Source: JAPSGB01 sp963775185 (GTDB lineage: Bacteria > Myxococcota_A > Polyangia > Polyangiales > Polyangiaceae). Taken from it: a stretch of 64,000 bases of DNA. Below, piece after piece: positions 41,528-49,854 of this stretch; within the stretch, counting starts at the first letter, position 1, and each line of letters starts with the position of its first letter. Location of the stretch: contig CAVZIE010000022.1 in the NCBI GenBank assembly GCA_963775185.1, forward strand, positions 61,712 to 125,711, in the 5' to 3' direction. The position numbers were made by a program, and so were the translations under genes. The notes beneath the pieces are model-generated. The model was not told the origin of the DNA and did no database searches. It was given only the letters and a program-made list of their open reading frames with translations.

Positions 41528-42697
41528 CTAGGGTTCATAGCAGTCCGGACTGCCGCCGGCGAAGCGCCCGGCACAGCGGAACCCCGGACTGTCGACGGTG
41601 AACTCCGCGGTCTCGCCGCAATCGGAGTCCAGCGTCACCACGAGGTCCATCACGTCTGCCGGGTTGACCTTCGTGCTGAGGTCTAGCGAGAGCGTGTCGG
41701 CGTTGCGATCCAGCGCGAACCGCTGCACCTGGCCCGTGCCCGCGACGCAACCGGTGCCGCCGTCACCCACGCATTGGCAGGTGAAGATCGTCGCCGTCGC
41801 GTCGTTGAGCTTGGAGGTGCCGGCGAGCAACGGCACCGTCAGGACGCCGCTGCTGAAATCGTACGTGGGCTCGTCCGCGAACGTCGTGAGGTCCTTGGCC
41901 GGCGCGCACGTCTGCGTCCCCGCGTCTGCCATGCAGGTTCCCCCGCCGGTGCCACCGTCGGTGATCGTCGGTGGCATGGGCATCGCGGGCGTCGTGCACC
42001 AGCGCACCTCCGTGAACTGGTTCGTGCACGTGGACGGGACGACGAAGTCGTCTTCGTTCATCAGGTACGCGGTGACGACATCTCCGCAGGTCGTCGTGAC
42101 CACGACGCGGAGCGATGTGACGAGGGCGTCGGTAAACGTGCTGAAGAGGCCGCTGACGTCCGCGCTGAGGTCGGCTGCGCCGACCGTGAGATCGACGCTC
42201 GTCTCGGTGGAATCCTTGAACATGCAGCCGTAGCTCTCGCAGTCGCAGAAGCTCAAGTAGAGCTTCGCCGATGCGATGCCCGGCGCACTGGACGCCAGCC
42301 GCGCGTGGAACGTCGAGGTGGCGTCGTCGAAGAAGCCGTCGACGCCGGCGTCCCCCGCCGGCAACAGGAAGTCGCACGTCGTTATCGCGGCATCGGGACA
42401 CGTCGCCGCGTCGGTGCCCGCGTCCGCGCCGGCGCTTCCCGCTGTCGCGTCGGTGCCCGCGTCCGCGCCGGCGCTGCTGGCGTCCGCGCCGGCGCTGCCT
42501 CCGGTGCCCGCGCCGCCCGCCGTGCCAGAGGTGCCGGCGGTCCCCGCGGTCCCTGCGGTGCCGCCGCCGCCGGCGGTGCCCGAGCCGGTGTCCTTCCCGG
42601 CGTCCTTGCCCGCCGGCGCCTTCGTGTCTTCGCTACATCCCGCGATCACCGCGCTCGCCAGGAGCCCGGCCAGTGCCATGCTTGTTCCCCGATTCAT
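41528..42697 (-). CDS. Low-complexity lipoprotein, unknown
   Basis: 389 residues. ATG 42697 has GGGAGG upstream; signal MALAGLLASAVIAGCSEDTK has lipobox IAGC. Residues 25-105 form a Gly/Ala/Thr/Asp linker. The mature domain is about 280 residues with two related halves: LYLSFCDCESYGCMFKD and IFTCQCVGDGGTGCVAG, and SLRVVVTTTCGDVVTAYL versus LVVTLDSDCGETAEFTVD. That internal similarity suggests a duplicated beta-domain. It is probably surface-exposed. The gene downstream is the glycosyltransferase-like one (6 bp). Confidence 0.75.
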   Translation of the reverse strand: MNRGTSMALAGLLASAVIAGCSEDTKAPAGKDAGKDTGSGTAGGGGTAGTAGTAGTSGTAGGAGTGGSAGADASSAGADAGTDATAGSAGADAGTDAATCPDAAITTCDFLLPAGDAGVDGFFDDATSTFHARLASSAPGIASAKLYLSFCDCESYGCMFKDSTETSVDLTVGAADLSADVSGLFSTFTDALVTSLRVVVTTTCGDVVTAYLMNEDDFVVPSTCTNQFTEVRWCTTPAMPMPPTITDGGTGGGTCMADAGTQTCAPAKDLTTFADEPTYDFSSGVLTVPLLAGTSKLNDATATIFTCQCVGDGGTGCVAGTGQVQRFALDRNADTLSLDLSTKVNPADVMDLVVTLDSDCGETAEFTVDSPGFRCAGRFAGGSPDCYEP

Positions 42698-42792
42698 CCA
42701 GCCCTCCCACTCGGGACCCTATCATCCAGCCCTCATGCCCGCACGCTTGAATGCGGTTGATGGACGCCCACCGACGCGTTCTACTGGGGCAT

Positions 42793-43455
42793 ATGGGGAA
42801 GCATCGACTCGGAGTGCGCGCGCTCGGCGCGGTCGCGGTGCTCGGCGCGCTGCTCGCGTGCAAGCAGTCCAAGGAAAGTCCGAGCGCGGACAAGCCCGTG
42901 GCCGAGGCCAACGGCACGCAGGGCTCGAAGTGCGCGAGCGACGGCGACTGCAAGAACGGCTTCCTGTGCGAGTCGAGCGTGTGCTTGCCCGCGGACCGGG
43001 TGCAGCAGATCCGGGCCGCCACGCAGGCGCCGGCGCCGGCGACGGCGACGGCCACTGCCACCGCCGCGCACCAGAAGCCGGACGAGCTGACCGGCGTGGG
43101 CGGCCGCAGCAAGGTGCCGACCACGGCGGAGTGGAACGGCGTCGGCGAGATCACCGTGCGTCACTCCGGGCCGCTCGGCTGCGAGACGAAGATGGTGCGC
43201 GAGTGGCTGCGCGTGAGCTGTCGCGGCAACCAGGTTACCGGCGTCCAGGTGTTGTCGACCACGGGCATGGGCAAGGGCGAGGTGTTCACGTTCTCGCGCA
43301 GCGGCGTGGCCAGCGCCGTGCTTCCGGTGCGCTCCGGCTACACGGCGCGCATCCGCTACACCTGGGCCAACTGGGGCTCGCGCACCTTGAGCATGCAGTT
43401 TCCCAACGGCGCTCCCCGGCCGAGCATCGAGTTCGACCAGCCGCCGCCGAAGTAG
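42793..43455 (+). CDS. Putative lipoprotein, unknown
   Basis: 220 residues from ATG 42793. Signal MGKHRLGVRALGAVAVLGAL then LACKQ (lipobox LLAC). The mature part includes a short Cys-pair motif (CASDGDCKNGFLCESSVC) of the EB-module type and an Ala/Thr/Pro linker. A beta-rich C-terminal domain follows (EITVRHSGPLGCETKMVRE, YTARIRYTWANWGSRTLSM). It is divergent from the low-complexity lipoprotein gene and followed by an inverted pair of palindromic-element arms just after its stop. The function is unknown. Confidence 0.75.
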   Translation: MGKHRLGVRALGAVAVLGALLACKQSKESPSADKPVAEANGTQGSKCASDGDCKNGFLCESSVCLPADRVQQIRAATQAPAPATATATATAAHQKPDELTGVGGRSKVPTTAEWNGVGEITVRHSGPLGCETKMVREWLRVSCRGNQVTGVQVLSTTGMGKGEVFTFSRSGVASAVLPVRSGYTARIRYTWANWGSRTLSMQFPNGAPRPSIEFDQPPPK

Positions 43456-43510
43456 ATACCGCGCCGGACCGACACTCGGGTCCCCTGCTTTTGTTGGCCC
43501 GGCGCGGAAC
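43456..43510. repeat. Palindromic element pair, reverse then forward arm
   Basis: CCGCGCCGGACCGACA (around 43459-43474) is followed by TTGTTGGCCCGGCGCGGAA (43491-43509). The arm order is reversed relative to other pairs in this window. The arms can form a stem with perfect CCGCGCCGG/CCGGCGCGG pairing. It lies 1 bp after the preceding stop and is a likely terminator-like hairpin. Confidence 0.75.
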
Positions 43511-43532
43511 CGCCTGGGACGATCGGCGTCCA

Positions 43533-43859
43533 ATGAGCGAAGCGATCGTGGTGATGGAGCGGGACGGCGCGTTGCCCGACTGGGTAGACGAGCAGGGCGA
43601 GCGCGACAGCGACGTGTGGATCATCGCGCAGCAGGCCGGCGAGTCGTACGCGGAGTTCGCGGCGCGCGCGATCCTGCAGCTGCCCGTGCTGGGCGGAGCC
43701 GCGCGCCTGGCGGTGCTCGTGCACGGCCCGGATGAAGGCACGGAAGACGCCACGCCGCGGCGCGCGCTGATCGCCGCCATGTGCGAGCGCATGCGCCCCG
43801 TGTCCGGGCGCGTCGTGCTGGTGCCCGCCGCGGAGCGCGATCTTACCCGCGCGGCGTAG
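43533..43859 (+). CDS. Small hypothetical protein
   Basis: 108 residues, soluble. Pieces such as SDVWIIAQQAGESYAEFAAR and AARLAVLVHGPDEGTEDATP with an ending RVVLVPAAERDLTR suggest an alpha/beta fold, perhaps related to sensory or universal-stress-like folds, but no family is recognised. ATG 43533 follows the palindromic element. The spacing to the TauE-like permease gene is 58 bp. Function unknown. Confidence 0.55.
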   Translation: MSEAIVVMERDGALPDWVDEQGERDSDVWIIAQQAGESYAEFAARAILQLPVLGGAARLAVLVHGPDEGTEDATPRRALIAAMCERMRPVSGRVVLVPAAERDLTRAA

Positions 43860-43917
43860 AGCCTCCGCGGGGCGATAGCGCTGGTCATCACGCGCAGCCG
43901 GCACTACACGAGCCGGC

Positions 43918-44691
43918 ATGGACGCGACGCGCCTCGGCTTGCTTGCGCTGGCGGCAACCATGGCCGGCGCGATCAACTCCGTCGCCGGGGGTGGCTCGCT
44001 GATCTCGTGGCCGGCGGCCGTCGCCGCGGGGATCCCGCCGGTCGCGGCCAGCGCGACCAACACTGTAGCGCTCACGCCCGGCGTGCTCGCGTCGGCATGG
44101 GCGTACCGGCGCGAGCTGAAGGGCAACGGCAAGCTCGCGCTGCTGCTCACGTTGCCCGGCGCCGTCGGCGGCATCATCGGCGCGACGCTGCTGCTGGCGG
44201 TTCCCGCGCGTGTGTTCGAGATCATCGTGCCGTGGCTCGTGTTCGGCGCGACGCTGATCTTGATCTTGAAGGACGTGCTGTGGCGCAAGGCCGCGGCCAG
44301 CGCCGAGCGCGGCGATCGCAAGCGGTCTGCCATCGTCGGCTTCGGACTGTTCGCCATCGCCGTCTACGGCGGCTACTTCGGCGCCGGCCTGGGCATCGTC
44401 ACGCTGGCGCTGCTGGCGCTCTTGCACCGCATGAATATCCACCAGATGAACGCCATGAAGACGGTCATCACCGGCGGCATCAACGGCGTGGCTGCGGTCT
44501 ACTTCCTGCTGCGCGGCGCCGCGTACCTGCCCGCCGCCGGCGTCATGCTCGTGGGCAGCGTGGCCGGCGGTTTCGCCGGCGCTTCGCTGGCCCGGCGCGT
44601 GAACCCGCGCGTGGTGCGACTGCTGGTCGTGGGCATCGGCGTGGTGCTCAGCGTGCTGCTCGCGATCCGCTACTGGGGCCACGGCTCTTGA
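43918..44691 (+). CDS. TauE/SafE-family permease (sulfite/organosulfonate exporter type)
   Basis: 257 residues, with about eight transmembrane helices. The signature ATMAGAINSVAGGGSLISWP is the classical TauE/SafE start, and the second half repeat is FGLFAIAVYGGYFGAGLGIV, as expected for the duplicated fold. Members transport sulfite, sulfoacetate or other anions. The substrate cannot be inferred. The following M2 peptidase gene starts 31 bp later on the same strand, but there is no functional connection that the sequence demonstrates. Confidence 0.93.
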   Translation: MDATRLGLLALAATMAGAINSVAGGGSLISWPAAVAAGIPPVAASATNTVALTPGVLASAWAYRRELKGNGKLALLLTLPGAVGGIIGATLLLAVPARVFEIIVPWLVFGATLILILKDVLWRKAAASAERGDRKRSAIVGFGLFAIAVYGGYFGAGLGIVTLALLALLHRMNIHQMNAMKTVITGGINGVAAVYFLLRGAAYLPAAGVMLVGSVAGGFAGASLARRVNPRVVRLLVVGIGVVLSVLLAIRYWGHGS

Positions 44692-44722
44692 TTTTGCGGT
44701 CCGCGACGGATACGCCGCGGGC

Positions 44723-46621
44723 ATGAAACGCGCGCTGCTGCTCTCCACGTTTGCACTTGCCGCTGCTTGCGGCGCCGCACCCTGCCCGGTCGAGACGCCG
44801 CCGGCGCCGGCCAACGATGCATCGAGCGCGCCGGTGATGGTCTCGCAGCAGAAGGCGCCCGCGACGCCCGAGGAGGCGAAGGCCTTCGTCAAGCAGGTGA
44901 ACGAGGACCTGATGAAGCTGTGGGTCGAGGCCGAGCGCACGAGCTGGGTCAAATCCACGTACATCACCGACGACACGGAGGCGCTCGAAGCGCGCGCCAA
45001 CGAGCGCGTGATGAAGTACCTGTCAGAGAAGATCGTCGAGGCCAAGCGCTTCGACGGGCTCTCGCTCGACCCGGACACAGCGCGTTCACTGTACTTGCTC
45101 AAGTACTCGGCGGGTTTGCCCGCTCCCAGCGATCCGGCCAAGCGCGCCGAGCTCGCCGACATCGCCAGCAAGATGGAGGGGCAGTACGGCAAGGGCAAGT
45201 ACTGCTCGCCGAAGCTCAAGGGCAAGGGCAAGGACAAGAAGAGCGAGTGCCTCGATCTCGAGGAGCTCAGCGACATCATGGACAGCAGCCACGACTACGA
45301 CACGCTGCTCGAAGCGTGGAAGGGCTGGCGCACCATCTCGCCGCCGATGCGGCCGATGTACGAGCGCTTCGTCCAGCTCGGCAACGAGGGCGCGCGCGAG
45401 CTCGGCTTCTCCGACATGAGCGCGATCTGGACCGGTGGCTACGATATGCCGCCCGCCGAGTTCAAGAAGGAGATGGACCGCCTCTGGACGCAGGTCGAAC
45501 CGCTCTACGATCAGCTGTTTTGCTACGTGCGCTCGCGCCTGCGTAAACAATACGGCGAGAGCCGCATCGGCAAGGAGGCGCCAATCCCGGCGCACCTGCT
45601 CGGCAACATGTGGGCGCAGGAGTGGGAGCACATCTACCCGCTGGTCGAGCCGTATCCCGGCAAGGGCGAGCCGGATCTCACGAAGGCGCTCGAGCGCAAG
45701 CAGTACACGCCACTCAAGATGGTCAAGCTCGGGGAGAGCTTCTTCACCAGCCTCGGTATGGATCCGCTGCCGAAGACCTTCTGGGAGCGCAGCTTGTTCA
45801 CGAAGCCGGCCGACCGCGACGTGGTGTGCCACGCGAGCTCGTGGGACGTGAACATGGCCGGCGATCTCCGGATCAAGATGTGCATCCAGGTAGGCTCGGA
45901 GGATCTGCTGACGATCCACCACGAGCTCGGGCACTCCTTCTACTTCCACTACTACGACAACCAGCCGCCGCTGTTCCAGGCGGGCGCCAACGACGGCTTC
46001 CACGAGGGCATCGGCGACACGATGATCCTGAGCGTGACGCCGTCGTACCTGGCCAAGGTGGGCCTCTTCGATCACGAGCCGCCGGTGAACAAGGAGGCGG
46101 ACATCAACATGCTGATGAAGCGCGCCCTCGACGGCGTCGCGTTCCTGCCCTTCGGCAAGCTCATCGACGAGTGGCGCTGGCGCGTGTTCACCGGTCAGAC
46201 CAAGCCCAGCGAGTACAACGCTTCGTGGTGGGCGCTGCGCAAGCAGTATCAGGGCGTCGCGCCGCCGGTGCCCCGGAGCGAGGCGGACTTCGACCCGGGC
46301 GCGAAGTACCACGTGGCCGCGAACGTCCCGTACATGCGCTACTTCATCGCGCGGATCCTGCAGTATCAGTTCCACCGCGCGCTGTGCAAAGCCGCCGGCT
46401 ACCAGGGCCCGCTCTACCGCTGCAGCATCTACGGCAACAAGGAGGCCGGGAAGCGCATGATCGCCATGCTCAAGCTCGGCGCCAGCAAGCCCTGGCCCGA
46501 GGCCCTGGCCGCCGTGGGCGCCGGCGAGAAGATGGATGCCACGGCCATCCTCGACTACTACAAGCCGCTCGCGGACTGGCTGACGGAGCAGAACAAGGGC
46601 CAGACCTGCGACTGGAAGTAG
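44723..46621 (+). CDS. M2-family (angiotensin-converting-enzyme-like) zinc peptidase lipoprotein
   Basis: 632 residues. Signal MKRALLLSTFALAAACGA gives lipobox AAAC. The peptidase domain is the ACE type: zinc motif HHELGHSFYFHYYDN (HExxH, about residue 400) followed 24 residues later by GANDGFHEGIGDTM, which supplies the third zinc ligand glutamate, and chloride/substrate-binding positions FIARILQYQFHRALCKAAGY. These match the catalytic centre of ACE. It is probably a dicarboxypeptidase at the cell surface or periplasm. Length is the usual single-domain size. No functional partner gene is evident. Confidence 0.95.
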   Translation: MKRALLLSTFALAAACGAAPCPVETPPAPANDASSAPVMVSQQKAPATPEEAKAFVKQVNEDLMKLWVEAERTSWVKSTYITDDTEALEARANERVMKYLSEKIVEAKRFDGLSLDPDTARSLYLLKYSAGLPAPSDPAKRAELADIASKMEGQYGKGKYCSPKLKGKGKDKKSECLDLEELSDIMDSSHDYDTLLEAWKGWRTISPPMRPMYERFVQLGNEGARELGFSDMSAIWTGGYDMPPAEFKKEMDRLWTQVEPLYDQLFCYVRSRLRKQYGESRIGKEAPIPAHLLGNMWAQEWEHIYPLVEPYPGKGEPDLTKALERKQYTPLKMVKLGESFFTSLGMDPLPKTFWERSLFTKPADRDVVCHASSWDVNMAGDLRIKMCIQVGSEDLLTIHHELGHSFYFHYYDNQPPLFQAGANDGFHEGIGDTMILSVTPSYLAKVGLFDHEPPVNKEADINMLMKRALDGVAFLPFGKLIDEWRWRVFTGQTKPSEYNASWWALRKQYQGVAPPVPRSEADFDPGAKYHVAANVPYMRYFIARILQYQFHRALCKAAGYQGPLYRCSIYGNKEAGKRMIAMLKLGASKPWPEALAAVGAGEKMDATAILDYYKPLADWLTEQNKGQTCDWK

Positions 46622-46678
46622 GCAGGCGCCGGATCCGGTGGCCGGGGGCGCCGGCTTTTCGTACCCTCCGCTCGGGTC

Positions 46679-47587
46679 ATGAGCTTCGAGCGCATCCGCC
46701 ACCGCCTGCAGCAGGGCCGCCCGCTGGTCCTGGACGCGGACACGTGCGCGGCGTTCCGCGCTCGCGGCGTGTCGCTGGACACGCCCGGCGCGATCGGCCA
46801 GCTGCTGCGCGAGCGGCCGCACGACGTGCTGGAGCACTACCGCGCCGAGGTCGCGAGCCGCGTCGACGTGATCTCCGCCTTGACCGGAGACACGACGCCG
46901 CGCGCCCTGGCCGAGGTCGGCATGGAGCACCGGTCCGCGGTCCTGACCGGGCTCGCCGTCGAGCTCGCGCTGGAGGCCGCGGCCGAGACCGCGAAACCCG
47001 TGGCCGTGGCCGGCGTACTGGGTTCGGAGATGGTCAGCCCCGTCGCCGCCGCGCGCCAACACGAGGAGCTCGTGGAGCACGCGCACCGCCTGGCCGCCGC
47101 GGGCTGCGAGCTGATCATCGCCCGCGGTCAAGGGTCGCGCCTCGGCTTGATGGCGGCGGTCGTGGCCGCCGCCGCGATGGAGCTGCCGACGTGGGCCGTC
47201 GTGGAGTGCCTGGCCAACGGCGAGCTCGCGGCGGGTGGCGACCTGGCGTCGCTGATCGAGTCGCTCGAGCAGGCCGGCGCCACCGCGGTGCTGTTCGAGG
47301 TCAGCTCCGTCAACGGTGGCTTGCAGCAGCTCCAGCTGCTGCAGGACCTGATGCCCGACGGGAGCGCGGCGCCCGGGATCCTGCTCGCCGGCGGGCCGGA
47401 CAGCGTGCGCGGCTTCCCCGACGCGGACGCACAACCGGCGAACTGGGCCTTCCACGCGCTGGCCCTGGATGCTGCAGGTGCGCGCATCATCGGCGGCGGC
47501 GCCGGAACGACGGAAGCGCACACGGCGGGGCTTGCGGAAGAGCTGGGCAGTCTCCATCCTTCCATCCCCGTGCCCCGCGACGCGTGA
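46679..47587 (+). CDS. Homocysteine S-methyltransferase-like protein without zinc cysteines
   Basis: 302 residues with the TIM-barrel pattern of the family: LVLDADTCAAFRARG (start), PVAVAGVLGSEMVSPVAAAR (GSxG-like strand), AAGCELIIARGQGS, and LPTWAVVECLANGELAAGG. In the zinc motif GGCCGTT the sequence reads IIGGGAGTTEAH (about residues 270-281). The earlier Asn-Cys position also lacks cysteine (FEVSSVNGG). All three canonical zinc ligands are thus absent, so methyl transfer from a folate or SMM donor is unlikely. Perhaps another activity or a regulatory role was retained. The glutamate-cysteine ligase gene follows after 3 bp, which suggests cotranscription. Confidence 0.8.
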   Translation: MSFERIRHRLQQGRPLVLDADTCAAFRARGVSLDTPGAIGQLLRERPHDVLEHYRAEVASRVDVISALTGDTTPRALAEVGMEHRSAVLTGLAVELALEAAAETAKPVAVAGVLGSEMVSPVAAARQHEELVEHAHRLAAAGCELIIARGQGSRLGLMAAVVAAAAMELPTWAVVECLANGELAAGGDLASLIESLEQAGATAVLFEVSSVNGGLQQLQLLQDLMPDGSAAPGILLAGGPDSVRGFPDADAQPANWAFHALALDAAGARIIGGGAGTTEAHTAGLAEELGSLHPSIPVPRDA

Positions 47588-47590
47588 AGC

Positions 47591-48968
47591 ATGCATCCGC
47601 TGGCCGCATCCACCGCCGCTGACGACGAGCCCCTCTCCGACCCCGGTGAGCTCGTGGAGACGTTCCACGCGTCGGAGAAGCCGGCCGAACATTGGCGTGT
47701 CGGCGGCGAGGCCGAGAAGTTCGGGGTCGACGCCCGGACCGGCGCGCCCATCGGCTACGAGGGCGATCGCGGAGTCACGCGCATCTTCAGCGCCCTGGTC
47801 GAGGCACACGGCTGGCAGCCGGAGCGCGAGACGCCCGACGGGCCGGTCATCGCGCTCAGCCGCGGCGACGCATCCGTCACGCTCGAGCCCGGCGCGCAGC
47901 TCGAGCTGTCCGGCGCGCCGATGTCGAGCGTGCACCTGATCTGCACCGAGATGCGCGGGCACCTGGCCGAGCTCCGCGAGATCTCCAGCGAGATGAACCT
48001 CGTGTGGCTCGCGGTGGGCTTCCACCCGCTCGCGGCGCAGGCGGATTTGGCGTGGGTTCCGAAGCAGCGCTACGCGATCATGCGCGAGTACCTGCCAACG
48101 CGCGGCAGCGGCGCCCTCGACATGATGCGCCGCACCGCGACCGTGCAGGCGAACTACGACTATTCGAGCGAGGAAGACGCGATCCGCAAGCTGCGCGTCG
48201 CGCTCAAGCTCTCGCCGCTGGTCCACGCCATGACGGCGAACTCGCCCTTCTACGAAGGCCGCCTCGCGGGCACGAAGAGCGTGCGCGGAGACGTATGGAT
48301 GCGCATGGACCCGGCGCGCTCCGGCTTGATCCCGTCGCTGTGGAAGAGCGGCCGCGCCGGCTACGCGGACTACGCGGAGTGGGCGCTGGACGCGGGCATG
48401 TTCCTGTTCAAGCGCGGCAACCAGTTCATCGCCAACACGGGCCAGACGTTCCGCGACTTCATGCACAACGGCTACGAGGGCCATCGCGCGACCAAGCGCG
48501 ATTGGAAGCTCCACCTGCAGACGCTCTTTCCCGAGGTGCGCCTGAAGACCACGATCGAGATCCGCTGCTGCGACTCGTTGCCCACGGACTTCGCGTGCGG
48601 CGTGCCCGCGCTGTTCGCCGGCATCTACTACGACGAGCGCGCCCTCGCCGAAGCGGAGGAGCTGGTCGCGCCGTGGGACTACGAGAGCGTGCAGCGCGCG
48701 CGCCCCGAGCTGATCAAGCACGGCATCGAAGCGGATCTCGATGGGCCGCCCCGCGCGCGAGCTCGCCGAGCGCGTGATGGACATCGCGCGCGCCGGCCTG
48801 GTGCGTCGCGGTCGCCTGAGCGGCCAGTCCAACACGGAGGCGGTCCACCTCGATCGCCTCGCGCGCCTGGTCGAAGAGGGCAAGTCCCCCGCCGACATCC
48901 TCACCGAAGGCCTGAAGAACGAAGACCCGGACCTGGAACGCGAGATCCTCGCACGCTGCAAGGTCTAG
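47591..48968 (+). CDS. gshA: Plant-type glutamate-cysteine ligase (one frameshift near the 3' end)
   Basis: The family forms gamma-glutamylcysteine, the first step of glutathione synthesis. Visible are RVGGEAEKFGVDARTGAPIG, VTLEPGAQLELSGAPMSSVH, PKQRYAIMREYLPTRGSGAL, MMRRTATVQANYDYSSEEDA, and LKTTIEIRCCDSLPT, matching the GCS2/plant-type GshA. The frame is open to about 48740 (ELIKHGIEADL) and then shifts by one base. The next frame reads MGRPARELAERVMDIARAGL and continues to the stop at 48968, giving a corrected length near 458 residues, the usual size. Without correction the first frame runs on to 49078 with unlike sequence. It could be a sequencing error or a real lesion. It starts 3 bp after the HSMT-like gene. 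Confidence 0.9.
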
Positions 48969-48976
48969 ACAGCCTC

Positions 48977-49003
48977 GCCGGTCCGGCGCGGAATCTCACG
49001 GGG
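48977..49003. repeat. Palindromic element, forward arm over the stop of a lipoprotein gene
   Basis: GCCGGTCCGGCGCGGAA (48977-48993) plus trailing bases covers the stop codon of the minus-strand Cys-rich lipoprotein (48996-48998). The inverted partner lies at 49795-49821, beyond that gene's start. Confidence 0.75.
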
Positions 49004-49718
49004 CGGCTAGCACGGGGTACAGCGAGCCCAGGTCGTACGAGACGCAACGATAGGCGTCCTCGCAGGACGCCTCCGTGAGGCAGGAGTGCAGCTCCGCCCG
49101 CGCGCTCGGGGTCAGGACAGCGTCTAGCGTGCCGATGACCTGGGGCATGCCTTGCGAGCAGAACGGTCCGCCGGGGCATTGCGCGCACGCATCGTCGCCG
49201 AACGAGTCCGGCTTGACCGTGCCGCAGTCCGATGCCGCGCCACACGCCAGCTGGGAATCGCACTCCAACACCCGCGTCATCGAGGGGGCGAGCACGCGGC
49301 TCGCGACGTTGCAGTCCAGTAGATCGTATCCGCACTGTTGGGCTGTCCTGTTGGCCGACGAACAGGCGTCCAGCAAGTCGGGAGCACCGGCCGCGGCGTT
49401 GCGATCGAAGGCATCCACGCAGGCGCTGTCGTCCGGGCAGTCGTAGTTGCACGCTTCGTCCGCGGACGTGCAGTTGTCCATGCACGTCTGCGCGCACGCC
49501 GCGAAGTCGCTGGTGCCAGAGCACAGGCTCGAGCAGGAGTCGCAGTTGCCAGTCCGGTAGCGGCGGCAGTCGTCGCGGCGGACCTCGCAGGCGGTCTTCC
49601 GGCAGCTGCCGGCGCTCGTGCTGCCGGAGCTGCCGCCGCCCACGTCCGCGACACAGCCGGTGGCAGCGGTGGCGACCACCATGATCGGGATGAGAGCGAG
49701 CTGGGCGAAGCGGAACAT
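48996..49718 (-). CDS. Cys-rich lipoprotein
   Basis: 240 residues. Signal MFRFAQLALIPIMVVATAAT then GCVAD (lipobox TGC); start ATG 49718 has GGAGG eight bases upstream. The mature region is dense in cysteines (TACEVRRDDCRRYRTGNC, CDSCSSLCSGTSDFAACAQ, CSSANRTAQQCGYDLLDC), suggesting a disulfide-bonded surface protein. No known domain is recognised. The stop codon overlaps a palindromic-element arm. It converges with the glutamate-cysteine ligase gene and is divergent from the kynureninase-like gene. Confidence 0.85.
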   Translation of the reverse strand: MFRFAQLALIPIMVVATAATGCVADVGGGSSGSTSAGSCRKTACEVRRDDCRRYRTGNCDSCSSLCSGTSDFAACAQTCMDNCTSADEACNYDCPDDSACVDAFDRNAAAGAPDLLDACSSANRTAQQCGYDLLDCNVASRVLAPSMTRVLECDSQLACGAASDCGTVKPDSFGDDACAQCPGGPFCSQGMPQVIGTLDAVLTPSARAELHSCLTEASCEDAYRCVSYDLGSLYPVLAAP

Positions 49719-49794
49719 GGCTGGACCTCCGGAAAGCGATGAACCGCCCCTTGTCGGGCGAGGCGCGCGCCGGTTGCTTGATTTGTCGCCCGGG

Positions 49795-49821
49795 CCGCGG
49801 GGTTCCGCGCCGGACCGGCAA
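49795..49821. repeat. Palindromic element, reverse arm
   Basis: GGTTCCGCGCCGGACCGGCAA (49801-49821) is the reverse complement of the core and pairs with 48977-49003. It lies in the divergent gap between the Cys-rich lipoprotein gene and the kynureninase-like gene. Confidence 0.75.
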
Positions 49822-49854
49822 GATCCCCGCCCGGCTGCGTGATATCCCGTGGGT

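Noticed and set aside
46679..47587. Functional homocysteine methyltransferase annotation
   Set aside because: All three zinc cysteine positions are missing, so only a fold-level name is justified.
45086..48961. Minus-strand open frame of 1291 residues
   Set aside because: It is antisense to the M2 peptidase, HSMT-like and GshA genes, whose domains are certain. The composition is a GC-rich shadow.
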